NCBI GenBank assembly: GCA_964516135.1
Contig: CAZEWN010000014.1
Span: 25,442 to 89,441 of the forward strand
Reading direction: 5' to 3'
Length of the DNA stretch: 64,000 nt
From: 34-65-8 sp964516135
GTDB lineage: Bacteria > Pseudomonadota > Alphaproteobacteria > Sphingomonadales > Sphingomonadaceae
Shown here: positions 42,958-50,981 of the stretch, piece after piece
Position numbering within the stretch: position 1 is the first letter of the stretch
Layout: every line of letters begins with the position of its first letter
Position numbers and translations under genes: made by a program
The notes under the pieces: model-generated
Database searches by the model: none
What the model saw: the letters and a program-made list of their open reading frames with translations, nothing else
Told to the model about the DNA's origin: nothing

Positions 42958-43659
42958 TCAGGTAGCGTCGACGAGGACGAGTTCGGCATCATCGATCGCG
43001 GTAATGGTCACGCTGTCGCGCTTGGTGATGGCGACGCCGTCGCGGGCGTTCGCCTCGATATCCTCGACCCGCACCTTGCCGGTGACGGGGACGAGGTAGA
43101 GGTGGCGGGTGGCGGCGGCGGGATGGTAGGTCACGCTTTCGCCTGCCTTCAGCGTTGCGCCCAGCACGCGGGCGTCCGCACGGATCGACAGCGCGTCCTC
43201 ATCGTTGGCATGGCCGCTGGCGAGGGGTACGAAGCGGCCCGAACGGTCGCCCTTGGGAAACTTCGCCGCGCCCCAACTGGGTGCCCCGCCGCGCTGGTCG
43301 GGAATGATCCAGATCTGGAACAGCGTGGTCGTATCGTCCTCGAGATTGAATTCGCTGTGGGTCACGCCGTCGCCCGCGCTCATCACCTGGACGTCGCCCG
43401 CTTCGGTGCGGCCTTCGTTGCCCATGCTGTCGCGGTGCGTGATCGCGCCGGTGCGGACATAGGTGATGATCTCCATGTCGCTGTGCGGATGCGGGGGAAA
43501 ACCGCTTTTCGCTGCGATGCGATCGTCGTTCCACACGCGCAGCGCGCCCCAGTGGACGCGGGCCGGATCGTGATAGCTGGCGAACGAGAAATGGTGACGC
43601 GCATCAAGCCAGCCGTGGTCGGCGGCACCGAGCGTGTCGAAGGGGCGGAGTTCGATCAT
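42958..43659 (-). CDS. Pirin-family bicupin protein
   Basis: A 233-residue pirin. The N-terminal cupin carries the metal-binding histidines of FPPHPHSDMEIITYV and VMSAGDGVTHSEFN. The C-terminal half is the second cupin. YhhW-type bacterial pirins have quercetin 2,3-dioxygenase activity, and others act as redox cofactors; which applies is unknown. It forms a two-gene unit with the nitroreductase and is divergent from the LysR gene 96 bp away, the usual arrangement for regulator and target. Confidence 0.9.
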   Translation of the reverse strand: MIELRPFDTLGAADHGWLDARHHFSFASYHDPARVHWGALRVWNDDRIAAKSGFPPHPHSDMEIITYVRTGAITHRDSMGNEGRTEAGDVQVMSAGDGVTHSEFNLEDDTTTLFQIWIIPDQRGGAPSWGAAKFPKGDRSGRFVPLASGHANDEDALSIRADARVLGATLKAGESVTYHPAAATRHLYLVPVTGKVRVEDIEANARDGVAITKRDSVTITAIDDAELVLVDAT

Positions 43660-43755
43660 GGGAAGTCTCCTTGGTCTGTTGAGGCGGAGATAGTGCTGGC
43701 CCGGTCATCATGAAACTGCGATAAGACTGTTCGTGATGTTCGGAAAATCAGAACA

Positions 43756-44658
43756 GTGAAGCTGGGCGAACCCAGTATCGACCAGCTACGCATCTTCCTT
43801 GCCGTGGTGGAGGAGGGCAGCTTCGGCCGTGCGGCCAAGCGCATGGGCCGGGCGATTTCGGCGGTCAGCTACGGCATTGCGCAGATGGAGACGCAGCTCG
43901 GCGTCGAGCTGTTCAAACGCGAAGGTTCGCGCAGGCCCGAACTGACGGACGCTGGGCGGGGGCTGCTGGCCGAAGCGCGCGCGGTGGCCGACCGCGCCGA
44001 CGCGCTGCTGGCCAAGGCGCGCAGCGTGCACGCGGGACTTGAAAGCGATCTTGCGCTGGCGCTCGACGTCATGCTGCCGGGCGACGTGACCGCGAATGTC
44101 CTGCGCGAATTTCGCACGATGTTTCCCACCGTTGCCCTGCGCCTCAATGTGGAGGCGCTGGGTGCGGTTGCCGCCTGCCTGCTGGATGGCGAGGCGGCGT
44201 TGGCGATTGGCGGTCCGGTGATCGGCGCGCACCCCGAACTGGAGCGGCAGGCGATCGGCGCGGTCGAACTGGTGCCAGTCGCCGCGCCGGGCCATCCGCT
44301 CGCCCGCGATGGAGTAGAGCCGGGGGAGAGCCGCCGGCATCTGCAGCTGGTCCTCACCGACCGGTCGCCGCTGACGGCAGGGCGCGAATTTTCCGTGTTC
44401 AGCCCGGAAAGCTGGCGGCTGGCCGATCTTGGCGCGAAACACGCGCTGCTGCGTGAAGGAATCGGCTGGGGCAACATGCCGCGCCACGCGGTGCGCGCCG
44501 ACCTTGGCAGCGGGGCGCTGGTCGAACTGCGCCTGCCGGAAAGCCCCGGCGCCGATTACACGCTCTATGCCTTGTGGCGCCGAGATGCGCGACTTGGCCC
44601 GGCGGCAAGCTGGCTGATCGATGCGTTCAGAGGCCGGCTCGCGGAATGCCCCGACTAG
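43756..44658 (+). CDS. LysR-family regulator, divergent from pirin
   Basis: A 300-residue LysR protein starting at GTG. The helix-turn-helix reads EEGSFGRAAKRMGRAISAVS (residues about 20-39). The effector domain follows. It probably controls the divergent pirin-nitroreductase pair and itself, in response to an aromatic or quinone-like signal; this is inferred from layout only. The HTH lacks the usual Leu/Ser spacing of metabolic LysR proteins but is otherwise normal. It converges with the GST gene, overlapping its end by 4 bp. Confidence 0.87.
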   Translation: MKLGEPSIDQLRIFLAVVEEGSFGRAAKRMGRAISAVSYGIAQMETQLGVELFKREGSRRPELTDAGRGLLAEARAVADRADALLAKARSVHAGLESDLALALDVMLPGDVTANVLREFRTMFPTVALRLNVEALGAVAACLLDGEAALAIGGPVIGAHPELERQAIGAVELVPVAAPGHPLARDGVEPGESRRHLQLVLTDRSPLTAGREFSVFSPESWRLADLGAKHALLREGIGWGNMPRHAVRADLGSGALVELRLPESPGADYTLYALWRRDARLGPAASWLIDAFRGRLAECPD

Positions 44659-45287
44659 GGCGCGAGAAAGACCCGCTCGTCCCCTTGCTTCCACGGCGCA
44701 AACCGGGTCATTATCGCCGCGAACAGGTCCGACGCGAGATGGCGCTCCAGCCAGGCCTGCAGGCGGGGCAAGGGTTGCGCCTCAAACCAGATGCGATCGG
44801 TATGGGCAAACTGCCGGACGAATGGAAAGATCGCGATGTCGGCCAGCGCGCGGTTCGGGCCGGTGAGGTGGGCATGCACCTCCAGCCGCGCTTCAAGGTC
44901 GGTCAGATACTGCAGGCCGCCAGCGCGGTGCTCGTCCGGATCGCAACTGGGGTAACGGGTGGGGTATTTATAGCGGTCGAGGTGATGCTTGAAGCTGCCA
45001 TCGTTCGCCACGATCAACGCGGTATCGTCCCCATCGAGCCAGCCTTCGGGATCGTGCCGGTCGAGCGCCCAGCGCATGATTCCCATGCTTTCGTCGATCA
45101 CCGTGCCATCGGGCAGGGCCAGCACCGGGACGGTGCCCTTGGGCGAGGCGGCAAGCAGTTCCGCCGGCTTGTCCGCCAGTTTGACCTCGCGCAATTCGCA
45201 CGCTGTCCCACTGATCCACAGCGCCATCCGCGCCCGCATGGCATAGGGACAGCGGCGGAAGCTGTAGAGCACCGGCGCCGTGGTCAT
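44655..45287 (-). CDS. Glutathione S-transferase family protein
   Basis: A 210-residue GST. The N-terminal thioredoxin fold starts with LYSFRRCPYAMRARMAL, where Cys/Pro-Tyr is the omega-like active-site motif, and continues with KGTVPVLALPDGTVIDES. A mostly helical C-terminal domain follows. It probably acts as a thiol transferase or glutaredoxin-like enzyme rather than a detoxifying GST, given the cysteine. It overlaps trhO by 4 bp on the same strand, and that gene in turn overlaps ilvE, so all three are likely co-transcribed. Confidence 0.88.
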   Translation of the reverse strand: MTTAPVLYSFRRCPYAMRARMALWISGTACELREVKLADKPAELLAASPKGTVPVLALPDGTVIDESMGIMRWALDRHDPEGWLDGDDTALIVANDGSFKHHLDRYKYPTRYPSCDPDEHRAGGLQYLTDLEARLEVHAHLTGPNRALADIAIFPFVRQFAHTDRIWFEAQPLPRLQAWLERHLASDLFAAIMTRFAPWKQGDERVFLAP

Positions 45288-46225
45288 GGGTCGATCGGCG
45301 AAAACTTCGCGCCCACGTGCGCCCGCCCCCTCTGCTTAGCGAGCTTCTCCTGCCGGTGCCGCTCCGCGTAGCGGGCGCGCTGCTCGTCGTCGCGCTCGCG
45401 CACGCAATAGGCGCACTGGATTCCGTCGATCCATTCAGGCGATGCGCGGTCTTGGTCGCTCAGCGGGCGACGGCAGGCGCGGCACAGGCTATGGCTGCCT
45501 GGCGCGAGGCCATGGCCCACTGCCACGCGCTCGTCGAACACGAAGCATTCGCCGCGCCACAGGCTATCGGCTTCGGGCACCTCCTCGAGGTATTTCAGGA
45601 TGCCCCCCTGGAGATGATAGACCTCCTCGATCCCTTCGCCGCGCAGGAAGCTGGTCGATTTCTCGCAGCGGATGCCGCCGGTGCAGAACATTGCGACTTT
45701 ACGCTTGTTCGCCAGCAGCGCGTCGCGGTTGGCGCGGAACCAGGCGGGAAAGTCGCGGAAGCTCGCGGTGGCCGGATCGACCGCCCCGGCGAAAGTGCCG
45801 ACAGCGACCTCATAGGCGTTGCGGGTGTCGATCACCAGGGTGTCGGGATCGGCGATGAGCGCGTTCCAGTCTTCCGGCGCGACATAGCGCCCGACGCTCG
45901 CGGTCGGATCGACATCGGGCTCACCCATCGTCACGATTTCGCGCTTCACCCGTACCTTTGTGCGATTGAACGGCATGGTCGCGGCAGAGGAGAACTTGAC
46001 CTCCAGCCCGTCACATCCCGGCAATGCGCGGATGTGGGTCAGCACCGCGTCGATGGCATCGCGCGATCCAGCGATGGTTCCGTTGATGCCCTCGCGCGCG
46101 AGCAGCAGCGTGCCCCGCACGCCAAGCGCCTCACATTTCGCGAGCAGCGGAGCGCGCATCCCATGTGGATCATTGAACCGCATGAACTGGTAGAGCGCGG
46201 CGACCGTTACCGGCGCACCCATCAC
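45284..46225 (-). CDS. trhO: tRNA uridine-5-oxyacetic acid hydroxylase TrhO
   Basis: A rhodanese-related protein of 313 residues (YceA/YbfQ group). It hydroxylates U34 of tRNA with molecular oxygen on the way to cmo5U and mcmo5U. The N-terminal acylphosphatase-like domain shows REGINGTIAGS. The rhodanese domain has the active-site loop CTGGIRCEKST. A C-terminal cysteine cluster (CRACRRPLS and CAYCVRERDDEQRARY) is typical of this family. The last residues are basic. It is coupled to ilvE upstream and a GST gene downstream. Confidence 0.92.
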   Translation of the reverse strand: MMGAPVTVAALYQFMRFNDPHGMRAPLLAKCEALGVRGTLLLAREGINGTIAGSRDAIDAVLTHIRALPGCDGLEVKFSSAATMPFNRTKVRVKREIVTMGEPDVDPTASVGRYVAPEDWNALIADPDTLVIDTRNAYEVAVGTFAGAVDPATASFRDFPAWFRANRDALLANKRKVAMFCTGGIRCEKSTSFLRGEGIEEVYHLQGGILKYLEEVPEADSLWRGECFVFDERVAVGHGLAPGSHSLCRACRRPLSDQDRASPEWIDGIQCAYCVRERDDEQRARYAERHRQEKLAKQRGRAHVGAKFSPIDP

Positions 46226-47301
46226 CCGATCCGGCTGACCCAGCCGTGGTTGTCCGCGACTGCGCCCGTCTGGATGCCGACCAGCTTATGACGAATTTTG
46301 GTGGCGACCTGGCCGGGGCCACCGCTGCCAATGGTGAATTCGCCGTCCTTGCCCGCGACCTTGCCCACCGGCGTCACCACCGCCGCAGTGCCGCAGGCGA
46401 GGGTTTCAAGGAGGCGGCCCGAGGCTGCATCGGTGCGCCACTGATCGATGCGGTACGGTTCCTCGCGCACATCAAGGCCTTCTTCGCGCAGGAGGGTGAT
46501 CAGGCTGTCGCGGGTAATGCCGGGCAGGATCGTGCCCGTGAGTGGGGGGGTGACAACGCTTCCGTCGTCGAACACGAAGAACAGGTTCATGCCGCCGAGC
46601 TCCTCGACCCACTTGCGCTCGGCCGCGTCGAGGAACAGCACCTGGTCGTGGCCGCGCGCGAAGGCTTCGCGCGTGGGCACCAGGCTGGCCGCATAGTTGC
46701 CGCCGCACTTGGCAGCGCCGGTTCCTCCAGGCGCGGCCCTGGTATAATCCGAAATCCAGATACTGACCGCAGGAGCGCCCGATTTGAAGTAGTTGCCGGC
46801 CGGACTTGCGATCACCATGAACTTGTATTGCCTGGCCGGGCGTACTCCCAGGAAGGCCTCCGTCGCAATCATGAAGGGGCGCAGGTAGAGCGAGCCGCCT
46901 TCGACCAAGGGAAACCAGTTACGGTCAGCGGCGACAAGTTGCCGGATGCTCTCGAGGAAAAGTTCCTCGGGCAGGGGCGGCATCGCCAGGCGCTCGGCCG
47001 AGCGATTGAAGCGTCGCGCGTTTTCCTCCGGTCGGAACAGCGCGATGCCGCCGTCAGCCTGTCGGTAGGCTTTCAGCCCCTCGAAAATTTCCTGCGCGTA
47101 ATGGAGCACCGAGGCTGCCGGGTCGAGTTCAATCGCGCGACGCGGGCCGATCTGCGCGTGATGCCAGCCGCCTTTCGCTTCGTCGTAGTCGATTTCGACC
47201 ATGTGATCTGAAAACAGCGTGCCAAAGCCAGGGTTGGCCAGCGCTTCGTCGCGCGTTTCGGATGGCAGCGGGGCGGGGTGGGCAAACGTCTGGAAGTCCA
47301 T
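46222..47301 (-). CDS. ilvE: Branched-chain amino acid aminotransferase
   Basis: A class IV (fold type IV) PLP transaminase of 359 residues, the longer eukaryote/Mycobacterium-like BCAT type. It catalyses the last step of valine, leucine and isoleucine synthesis. The PLP lysine lies in AAKCGGNYAASLVPT (about residue 200). Other blocks are YAQEIFEGLKAYRQADG, LYLRPFMIATE and LFFVFDDGSVVTPPLTGTILPGITR. It is the first gene of an overlapping trio with trhO and a GST gene. A short ORF with terminator lies upstream and could affect its expression. Confidence 0.95.
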   Translation of the reverse strand: MDFQTFAHPAPLPSETRDEALANPGFGTLFSDHMVEIDYDEAKGGWHHAQIGPRRAIELDPAASVLHYAQEIFEGLKAYRQADGGIALFRPEENARRFNRSAERLAMPPLPEELFLESIRQLVAADRNWFPLVEGGSLYLRPFMIATEAFLGVRPARQYKFMVIASPAGNYFKSGAPAVSIWISDYTRAAPGGTGAAKCGGNYAASLVPTREAFARGHDQVLFLDAAERKWVEELGGMNLFFVFDDGSVVTPPLTGTILPGITRDSLITLLREEGLDVREEPYRIDQWRTDAASGRLLETLACGTAAVVTPVGKVAGKDGEFTIGSGGPGQVATKIRHKLVGIQTGAVADNHGWVSRIG

Positions 47302-47388
47302 CCCGCGCGACTATCGCCGGGGGCGCGTCAGGGCAAGATACCATCCCTTGGGCGCGCTACACCGCGATCCCGCCGCGTGTGCAAATGA

Positions 47389-47438
47389 AAAGGGCGCTTC
47401 CAGCCCGCCACAAGTTTCGGCGGATGGAAACGCCCTTT
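47389..47438 (-). terminator. Strong terminator between short ORF and ilvE
   Basis: AAAGGGCG (47389-47396) pairs with CGCCCTTT (47431-47438), and further pairing inside (TCCA/TGGA, CCGCC/GGCGG) makes a long stem. On the minus strand the stem ends in CGCCCTTTTC. It lies 55 bp after the short ORF and 87 bp ahead of the ilvE start. It can also terminate plus-strand transcription weakly. Confidence 0.75.
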
Positions 47439-47445
47439 CATGGTC

Positions 47446-47502
47446 AGCGGCCAGGAAGTGCCGCTCACGAAGCCTTTATCGGTTCTGCGAATTTACCGAT
47501 AA
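47446..47502 (-). promoter_or_regulatory. Two hairpins ahead of the terminator (possible attenuator)
   Basis: TTATCGGT (47476-47483) is the exact reverse complement of ACCGATAA (47495-47502), and the short ORF's stop codon lies in this stem. A second hairpin AGCGGC/GCCGCT (47446-47451 with 47460-47465) follows, then the terminator. A ribosome at the stop codon would melt the first hairpin. This is the geometry of translation-coupled attenuation, but a competing antiterminator was not identified. Confidence 0.45.
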
Positions 47503-47549
47503 TGCTCCGCGCGGAAACTTGCCGACCTCTCTGCTGAACCATGAGACAT
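47493..47549 (-). CDS. 18-residue short ORF with perfect Shine-Dalgarno
   Basis: Reads MSHGSAERSASFRAEHYR. AAAGGAGGTGATCC, complementary over its whole length to the 3' end of 16S rRNA, lies just upstream of the ATG, an unusually strong site. The product is polar, Ser/Arg-rich and has no hydrophobic segment. It contains no Ile, Leu or Val codon, so it is not a classic branched-chain leader peptide. It may be a small protein in its own right or a ribosome-sensing leader. The match to 16S rRNA is on the complementary strand, so this is not an rRNA remnant. Confidence 0.55.
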   Translation of the reverse strand: MSHGSAERSASFRAEHYR

Positions 47550-47731
47550 CGGATCACCTCCTTTCGCGCTTGTGAGCCAGACCCGCCGTATCACCGGGGG
47601 CCGAGAGCCGCGTGAGCCGCTGGCCTCGAACTGGAATGTGAGTCAGCGCGCGGGATAAAACAAGCCTTGAAAAAATGTTTTCCCGCGTCAGAATCGTGCG
47701 CCTTGGCCGGGCCGCTCGGCGGTTCACTCCC

Positions 47732-48259
47732 TCAGGATGGCAGGCAATCCTCGATCACGCGTGTCACTTCCGCCCACGCGGGCAGATAAAGGGGGGCCAA
47801 TCCTTCCGCTTCCACCGCAAAACGACCCTTGGAAAACGCCATTGCCGCCAACAGCGGATCGCGTGGCTGCAGGGTGGCGGTCAACATACCTTCACGGCTA
47901 TCCGCGCTGACGGCGCGCGACAGTTCCTCGGTGCGGATCTGCATCATGCCCGCGCGCGGCGCCGCGCCCGGTGCCACCAGCTTTATCGTCCGGTCGGCGC
48001 TACAGGCGATGTGGAACAGATGGTTACCCGATGCCCCACGAAATTCCGCCAGGCGTTCGCGCCCGGTTGACCGGTATGTCCAGTCCCCCGGCGTGGCAGG
48101 TGCATCCATCCAGTTATCGAAACGCGGCATGGCGATAGGCGGCGCGGGTGCAGGCGCGGGCGTGACGACCGGCGGCGGTGGGCTAGGCTGCGGCGCGGGT
48201 TTGGAACAGCCGAGGACGGCAAAAAGCAGGCTGGCGGCAAGGATGCGGCGAACAGTCAT
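47732..48259 (-). CDS. Hypothetical lipoprotein
   Basis: A 175-residue protein of unknown function. The lipobox is FAVLGC (Cys 18). A proline-rich linker (about 23-41) follows, as in periplasmic proteins that span distance from the membrane. The globular part contains WTYRSTGRERLAEFRG and a later DCLPS end; its cysteines (HIACSADR and EDCLP) could form a disulfide. It resembles small sphingomonad lipoproteins of no known role. It is divergent from tlyA. Confidence 0.7.
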   Translation of the reverse strand: MTVRRILAASLLFAVLGCSKPAPQPSPPPPVVTPAPAPAPPIAMPRFDNWMDAPATPGDWTYRSTGRERLAEFRGASGNHLFHIACSADRTIKLVAPGAAPRAGMMQIRTEELSRAVSADSREGMLTATLQPRDPLLAAMAFSKGRFAVEAEGLAPLYLPAWAEVTRVIEDCLPS

Positions 48260-48311
48260 GAAAACTCCAGGTTTCTAAGCATGACAATGCGCGCTACCGG
48301 CTTCCGGGTCC

Positions 48312-49049
48312 ATGGCAAACAAACGGCGCCTCGACCAGTTGATCGTCGACCGCGGGCTCGCCGAGAGCCGTACGCGGGCGCAAGCGCTGGTCATGGCGGG
48401 TCTGGTATTCTCGGGCGAAACTAAGCTCGCCAAGCCTGGGCAGTCACTGGCTGATGACGCGCCGATCGAGGTGCGCGGGCGCGATCATCCGTGGGTTTCG
48501 CGCGGCGGTATCAAACTTGCCCACGCGATTGATCACTTCGCGCTCGATCCGGCGGGCGCCACTGCGATCGACGTGGGCAGCTCGACCGGCGGCTTTACCG
48601 ATGTGTTGCTTGCCCGCGGCGCGGCGCACGTCTTCGCGGTCGATTCGGGCACCAACCAGCTTGCCTGGAAGCTGCGCCAGGACCCGCGCGTGACGGTTCT
48701 CGAGCAGACCAGCGCGCGGGTGCTGACGCCCAAACACATCGACCGGACTGTCGAATGGGTGGTGTGCGACGCCAGCTTCATCAGCCTTGCCACGGTGCTG
48801 GAGCGGCCGTTCGAACTCGCCGCACCGCGCTGCCAGGCGGTCGCGCTGATAAAGCCGCAGTTCGAGGTGGGCCGCGCCGAGGTGGGCAAGGGCGGGGTGG
48901 TCCGCGATCCGGCGCTCCACGCCCGCGTCTGCGACGAGGCGCGCGAATGGTTTGAACAGGGCGGCTGGGCCGTCCAGGGCATCGTTCAGAGCCCCATCAC
49001 TGGCCCTGAAGGCAACATCGAATTCCTGATCGCTGCCGCGCGCGCATGA
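48312..49049 (+). CDS. tlyA: TlyA-family rRNA 2'-O-methyltransferase
   Basis: A 245-residue protein with an N-terminal S4 RNA-binding domain (about 4-62, RLDQLIVDRGLAESRTRAQ) and an FtsJ-like methyltransferase domain (about 63-240). The SAM-binding motif is AIDVGSSTGGFTDVLL. The catalytic K-D-K-E residues can be matched around SRGGIKL, VCDASFISL and LIKPQFEVG. The family methylates 16S C1409 and/or 23S C1920 and affects capreomycin sensitivity. Hemolysin naming is historical. It is a single gene facing a lipoprotein gene. Confidence 0.92.
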   Translation: MANKRRLDQLIVDRGLAESRTRAQALVMAGLVFSGETKLAKPGQSLADDAPIEVRGRDHPWVSRGGIKLAHAIDHFALDPAGATAIDVGSSTGGFTDVLLARGAAHVFAVDSGTNQLAWKLRQDPRVTVLEQTSARVLTPKHIDRTVEWVVCDASFISLATVLERPFELAAPRCQAVALIKPQFEVGRAEVGKGGVVRDPALHARVCDEAREWFEQGGWAVQGIVQSPITGPEGNIEFLIAAARA

Positions 49050-49157
49050 GTCCCGACGTGGAACGCGGCGTTAGCTCAGGGTTTGTTGCGTGGGCGCGCG
49101 GTGATTGGCACAAGGCCAGCGCGTCGATTCGACGGCACTTTTGCCGCAGGAGACATA

Positions 49158-49712
49158 ATGACCGCACTCGCCTCGCAAGGTCAGCTCCGTGCCAGCATCC
49201 TGCGCTGGTCATTGTTTACCGTTCCGGCCTGCGTGCTGCTTGGTTTTTTGTCCGGCCGACTGGCGGGCAGCGGGCCGGGAAATCCGTGGTTCGACGCGCT
49301 TCAAAAGCCGGACATTTTCCCGGATCCAATGTGGTTCGGGATCGTGTGGACGATCCTCTACATTATGATGGGCTTCGCGTTGGCGCTGGTCTGCGCCGCC
49401 TGGGGCGCGCGCGGCCGGACCGCGGCGATCGCAGCTTTTGCGGTGCAGTTCGCACTCAACCTTTCATGGACGCCAACGTTTTTCGCACTGCACGAGATGA
49501 CTGTCGCGCTCGGCATCATCGCGGCGCTGGCCGTGGCCTTGCTGGTCACGATCGTGCTGTTTTGGCGGGTGCGTAAACTGGCTGGCGCGCTGTTACTGCC
49601 ATATCTCGCCTGGGTCTGTTTCGCGACTGTGCTGACGTACGAATTTCTGCGCCTCAACCCGCAGCTGGATGGCGTGGACGCCCCGGCGCCGGTGGAACGC
49701 GTGGCGATTTGA
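49158..49712 (+). CDS. tspO: TspO/MBR-family membrane protein
   Basis: A 184-residue membrane protein with five predicted helices and the family block WFDALQKPDIFPDPMWFGIVW, shown here only as its end motif PDPMWFGIVWTILYIMMG. TspO binds porphyrins and tryptophan-like ligands and modulates tetrapyrrole or stress responses. I chose the ATG at 49158, with GGAG seven bases upstream; the longer open frame has no family similarity. The long first loop and extended C terminus (DGVDAPAPVERVAI) are slightly unusual. Confidence 0.88.
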   Translation: MTALASQGQLRASILRWSLFTVPACVLLGFLSGRLAGSGPGNPWFDALQKPDIFPDPMWFGIVWTILYIMMGFALALVCAAWGARGRTAAIAAFAVQFALNLSWTPTFFALHEMTVALGIIAALAVALLVTIVLFWRVRKLAGALLLPYLAWVCFATVLTYEFLRLNPQLDGVDAPAPVERVAI

Positions 49713-49748
49713 GTTGAGAATTCCGCGCCCCGCGCCCAGATAGCCGTC

Positions 49749-49994
49749 ATGCAGAGCCAGAACCCGATGATCGCCGATTTCGTCAAGCTGCTCAACGGAG
49801 CGGCGGGCACTTTTGCCGGCATGACCCGCGAGGCCCGCGAAAGCGCGCGCGAGCGTGTGAAAGAAGCAATGGGCGGGATGGATTTTGTCAGCCGCGAGGA
49901 ATTCGACGCGGTCAAGGCAATGGCCGCGCGGGCCCGCGACGAGAACGAGGCGTTGGCCGAACGGCTTTCCGCCCTCGAGGCGCGCCTGAAGTAA
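49749..49994 (+). CDS. ubiK: Ubiquinone-synthesis accessory factor UbiK
   Basis: An 81-residue BMFP-family coiled-coil protein. An N-terminal helix (NPMIADFVKLLNGAAGTFAG) precedes a helical coiled-coil region ending EDENEALAERLSALEARLK in style (ARDENEALAERLSALEARLK). UbiK binds UbiJ and supports aerobic ubiquinone synthesis and membrane association in proteobacteria. Its short length is normal. It starts 36 bp after tspO on the same strand. Confidence 0.88.
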   Translation: MQSQNPMIADFVKLLNGAAGTFAGMTREARESARERVKEAMGGMDFVSREEFDAVKAMAARARDENEALAERLSALEARLK

Positions 49995-50061
49995 CACGCT
50001 GATTTTTGTTGGCTTAGGAACGCGGGCCATCCGCCGCCGTTGCGCGGGGGAAAGGACCGAC

Positions 50062-50313
50062 ATGTTCACGCAGCTCAATCCCCCGATTCCCGTCGACGTG
50101 ATCGATCGCGGTGCCGGATACGCCATCGCGGTGATCGACTACGGCCAGGAGCACAACCTGATCTGGGTTACCGCGATCAACGACACGGGTGAAATCTGGT
50201 GCGCGCCCAACCCCAAGGTGCGAATGGCCCGCAACTGGTCCATGGGTCGCATGGCGGAAACCGAACGCCACGGCGTGATCCACGCCAAGATGGCCGATGC
50301 CGCCCAACATTGA
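50062..50313 (+). CDS. Conserved hypothetical small protein
   Basis: An 83-residue protein I do not recognise. It is beta-rich (VDVIDRGAGYAIAVIDYG, NLIWVTAINDTGEIW) and ends in a basic helix with MARNWSMGRMAET. Codon use is like its neighbours, and AAAGGA lies about six bases before the ATG, so it is probably real. The style suggests a small sphingomonad-specific protein. It has no membrane segment or signal. Confidence 0.65.
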   Translation: MFTQLNPPIPVDVIDRGAGYAIAVIDYGQEHNLIWVTAINDTGEIWCAPNPKVRMARNWSMGRMAETERHGVIHAKMADAAQH

Positions 50314-50351
50314 CGCCGCTCGGCATTGACGCGGCCCAGCATTGACGCGGC
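50305..50351. repeat. Three 16-bp tandem repeats ahead of recO
   Basis: ATTGACGC recurs at 50309, 50325 and 50341, a 16-bp period. The units are similar over most of their length. The first holds the stop codon of the hypothetical gene, so the repeat begins in coding sequence. Probably slippage or duplication; no inverted structure. Confidence 0.65.
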
Positions 50352-50378
50352 GCCGCGCGCTGCGGCAGTGCCTTGGCC

Positions 50379-50981
50379 ATGAACCTGCGTGCCCCCGCCA
50401 TTCTCCTTGCCGCGCGCACGCACGGGGAGACGGCGGTTATCGCGCGCGCTCTGACCCAGGATTACGGGCTCATCACCGGCTACGTCGCAGGTGGGCGTGG
50501 GCGAGTGCTGCGGCCGGTGGTTATCCCGGGAAATCTTGTGGAGGTAGAGCTGCGGTCGAAGTCCGACAGCCAGCTCCCCTTCATGCGGCTGGAACTGGTG
50601 CAAAGCCGTGGGCCGTGGCTGATCGAGCCGCTCGCCTCCGCCGCCATCGCCTGGGCAACCGCGCTCACCGCCGCCGCGCTGCCGGAGCGCAATGCTTATC
50701 CGGCGCTCTTTGCCGCGCTCGCCGCCCTGATCGACGCGGTGTGCAATGCCGATGCCGCGCGCGCATGGTTGCGCGCGCTGATCGCCTATGAGGCGTTGAT
50801 GCTGCGAGAGCTCGGCTACGGCGGCACGGCGCCGCCCGCCGAAGCGGGGCTTGAGCGGCTGCTGGAATTGTTTGCTCGCCAGGGCCCGGCGATCGAACGC
50901 TACCTGCTTGCCGACCGGAAGGCCGATGTTATGGCCGCGCGCACGATGCTGCGCGAACGATTGGGGCGGATGACGGGATGA
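50379..50981 (+). CDS. recO: DNA repair protein RecO
   Basis: A 200-residue RecO with the N-terminal OB fold (PAILLAARTHGETAVIARAL, then the VAGGRGRVLRP segment) and a helical C-terminal domain. It anneals complementary strands and loads RecA with RecR. The zinc-binding cysteines of some RecO proteins are missing, as often in alphaproteobacteria. I chose the ATG at 50379 over the TTG at 50373. It overlaps leuB by 4 bp, so the two may be coupled. Confidence 0.9.
   Translation: MNLRAPAILLAARTHGETAVIARALTQDYGLITGYVAGGRGRVLRPVVIPGNLVEVELRSKSDSQLPFMRLELVQSRGPWLIEPLASAAIAWATALTAAALPERNAYPALFAALAALIDAVCNADAARAWLRALIAYEALMLRELGYGGTAPPAEAGLERLLELFARQGPAIERYLLADRKADVMAARTMLRERLGRMTG

Larger units (their letters stand above)
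47302..47731. other. 430-bp intergenic region ahead of ilvE
   Basis: Apart from the short ORF and hairpins listed separately, no gene of normal size is visible. The region between 47550 and 47731 probably holds promoters for the minus-strand short ORF. I cannot place a confident -35/-10 pair; an AT-rich tract lies at about 47655-47682. Confidence 0.6.

Noticed and set aside
47550..47564. Plus-strand GGATCACCTCCTTTC, identical to the 3' end of 16S rRNA
   Set aside because: No other rRNA sequence adjoins it. It is simply the complement of a perfect Shine-Dalgarno on the minus strand.
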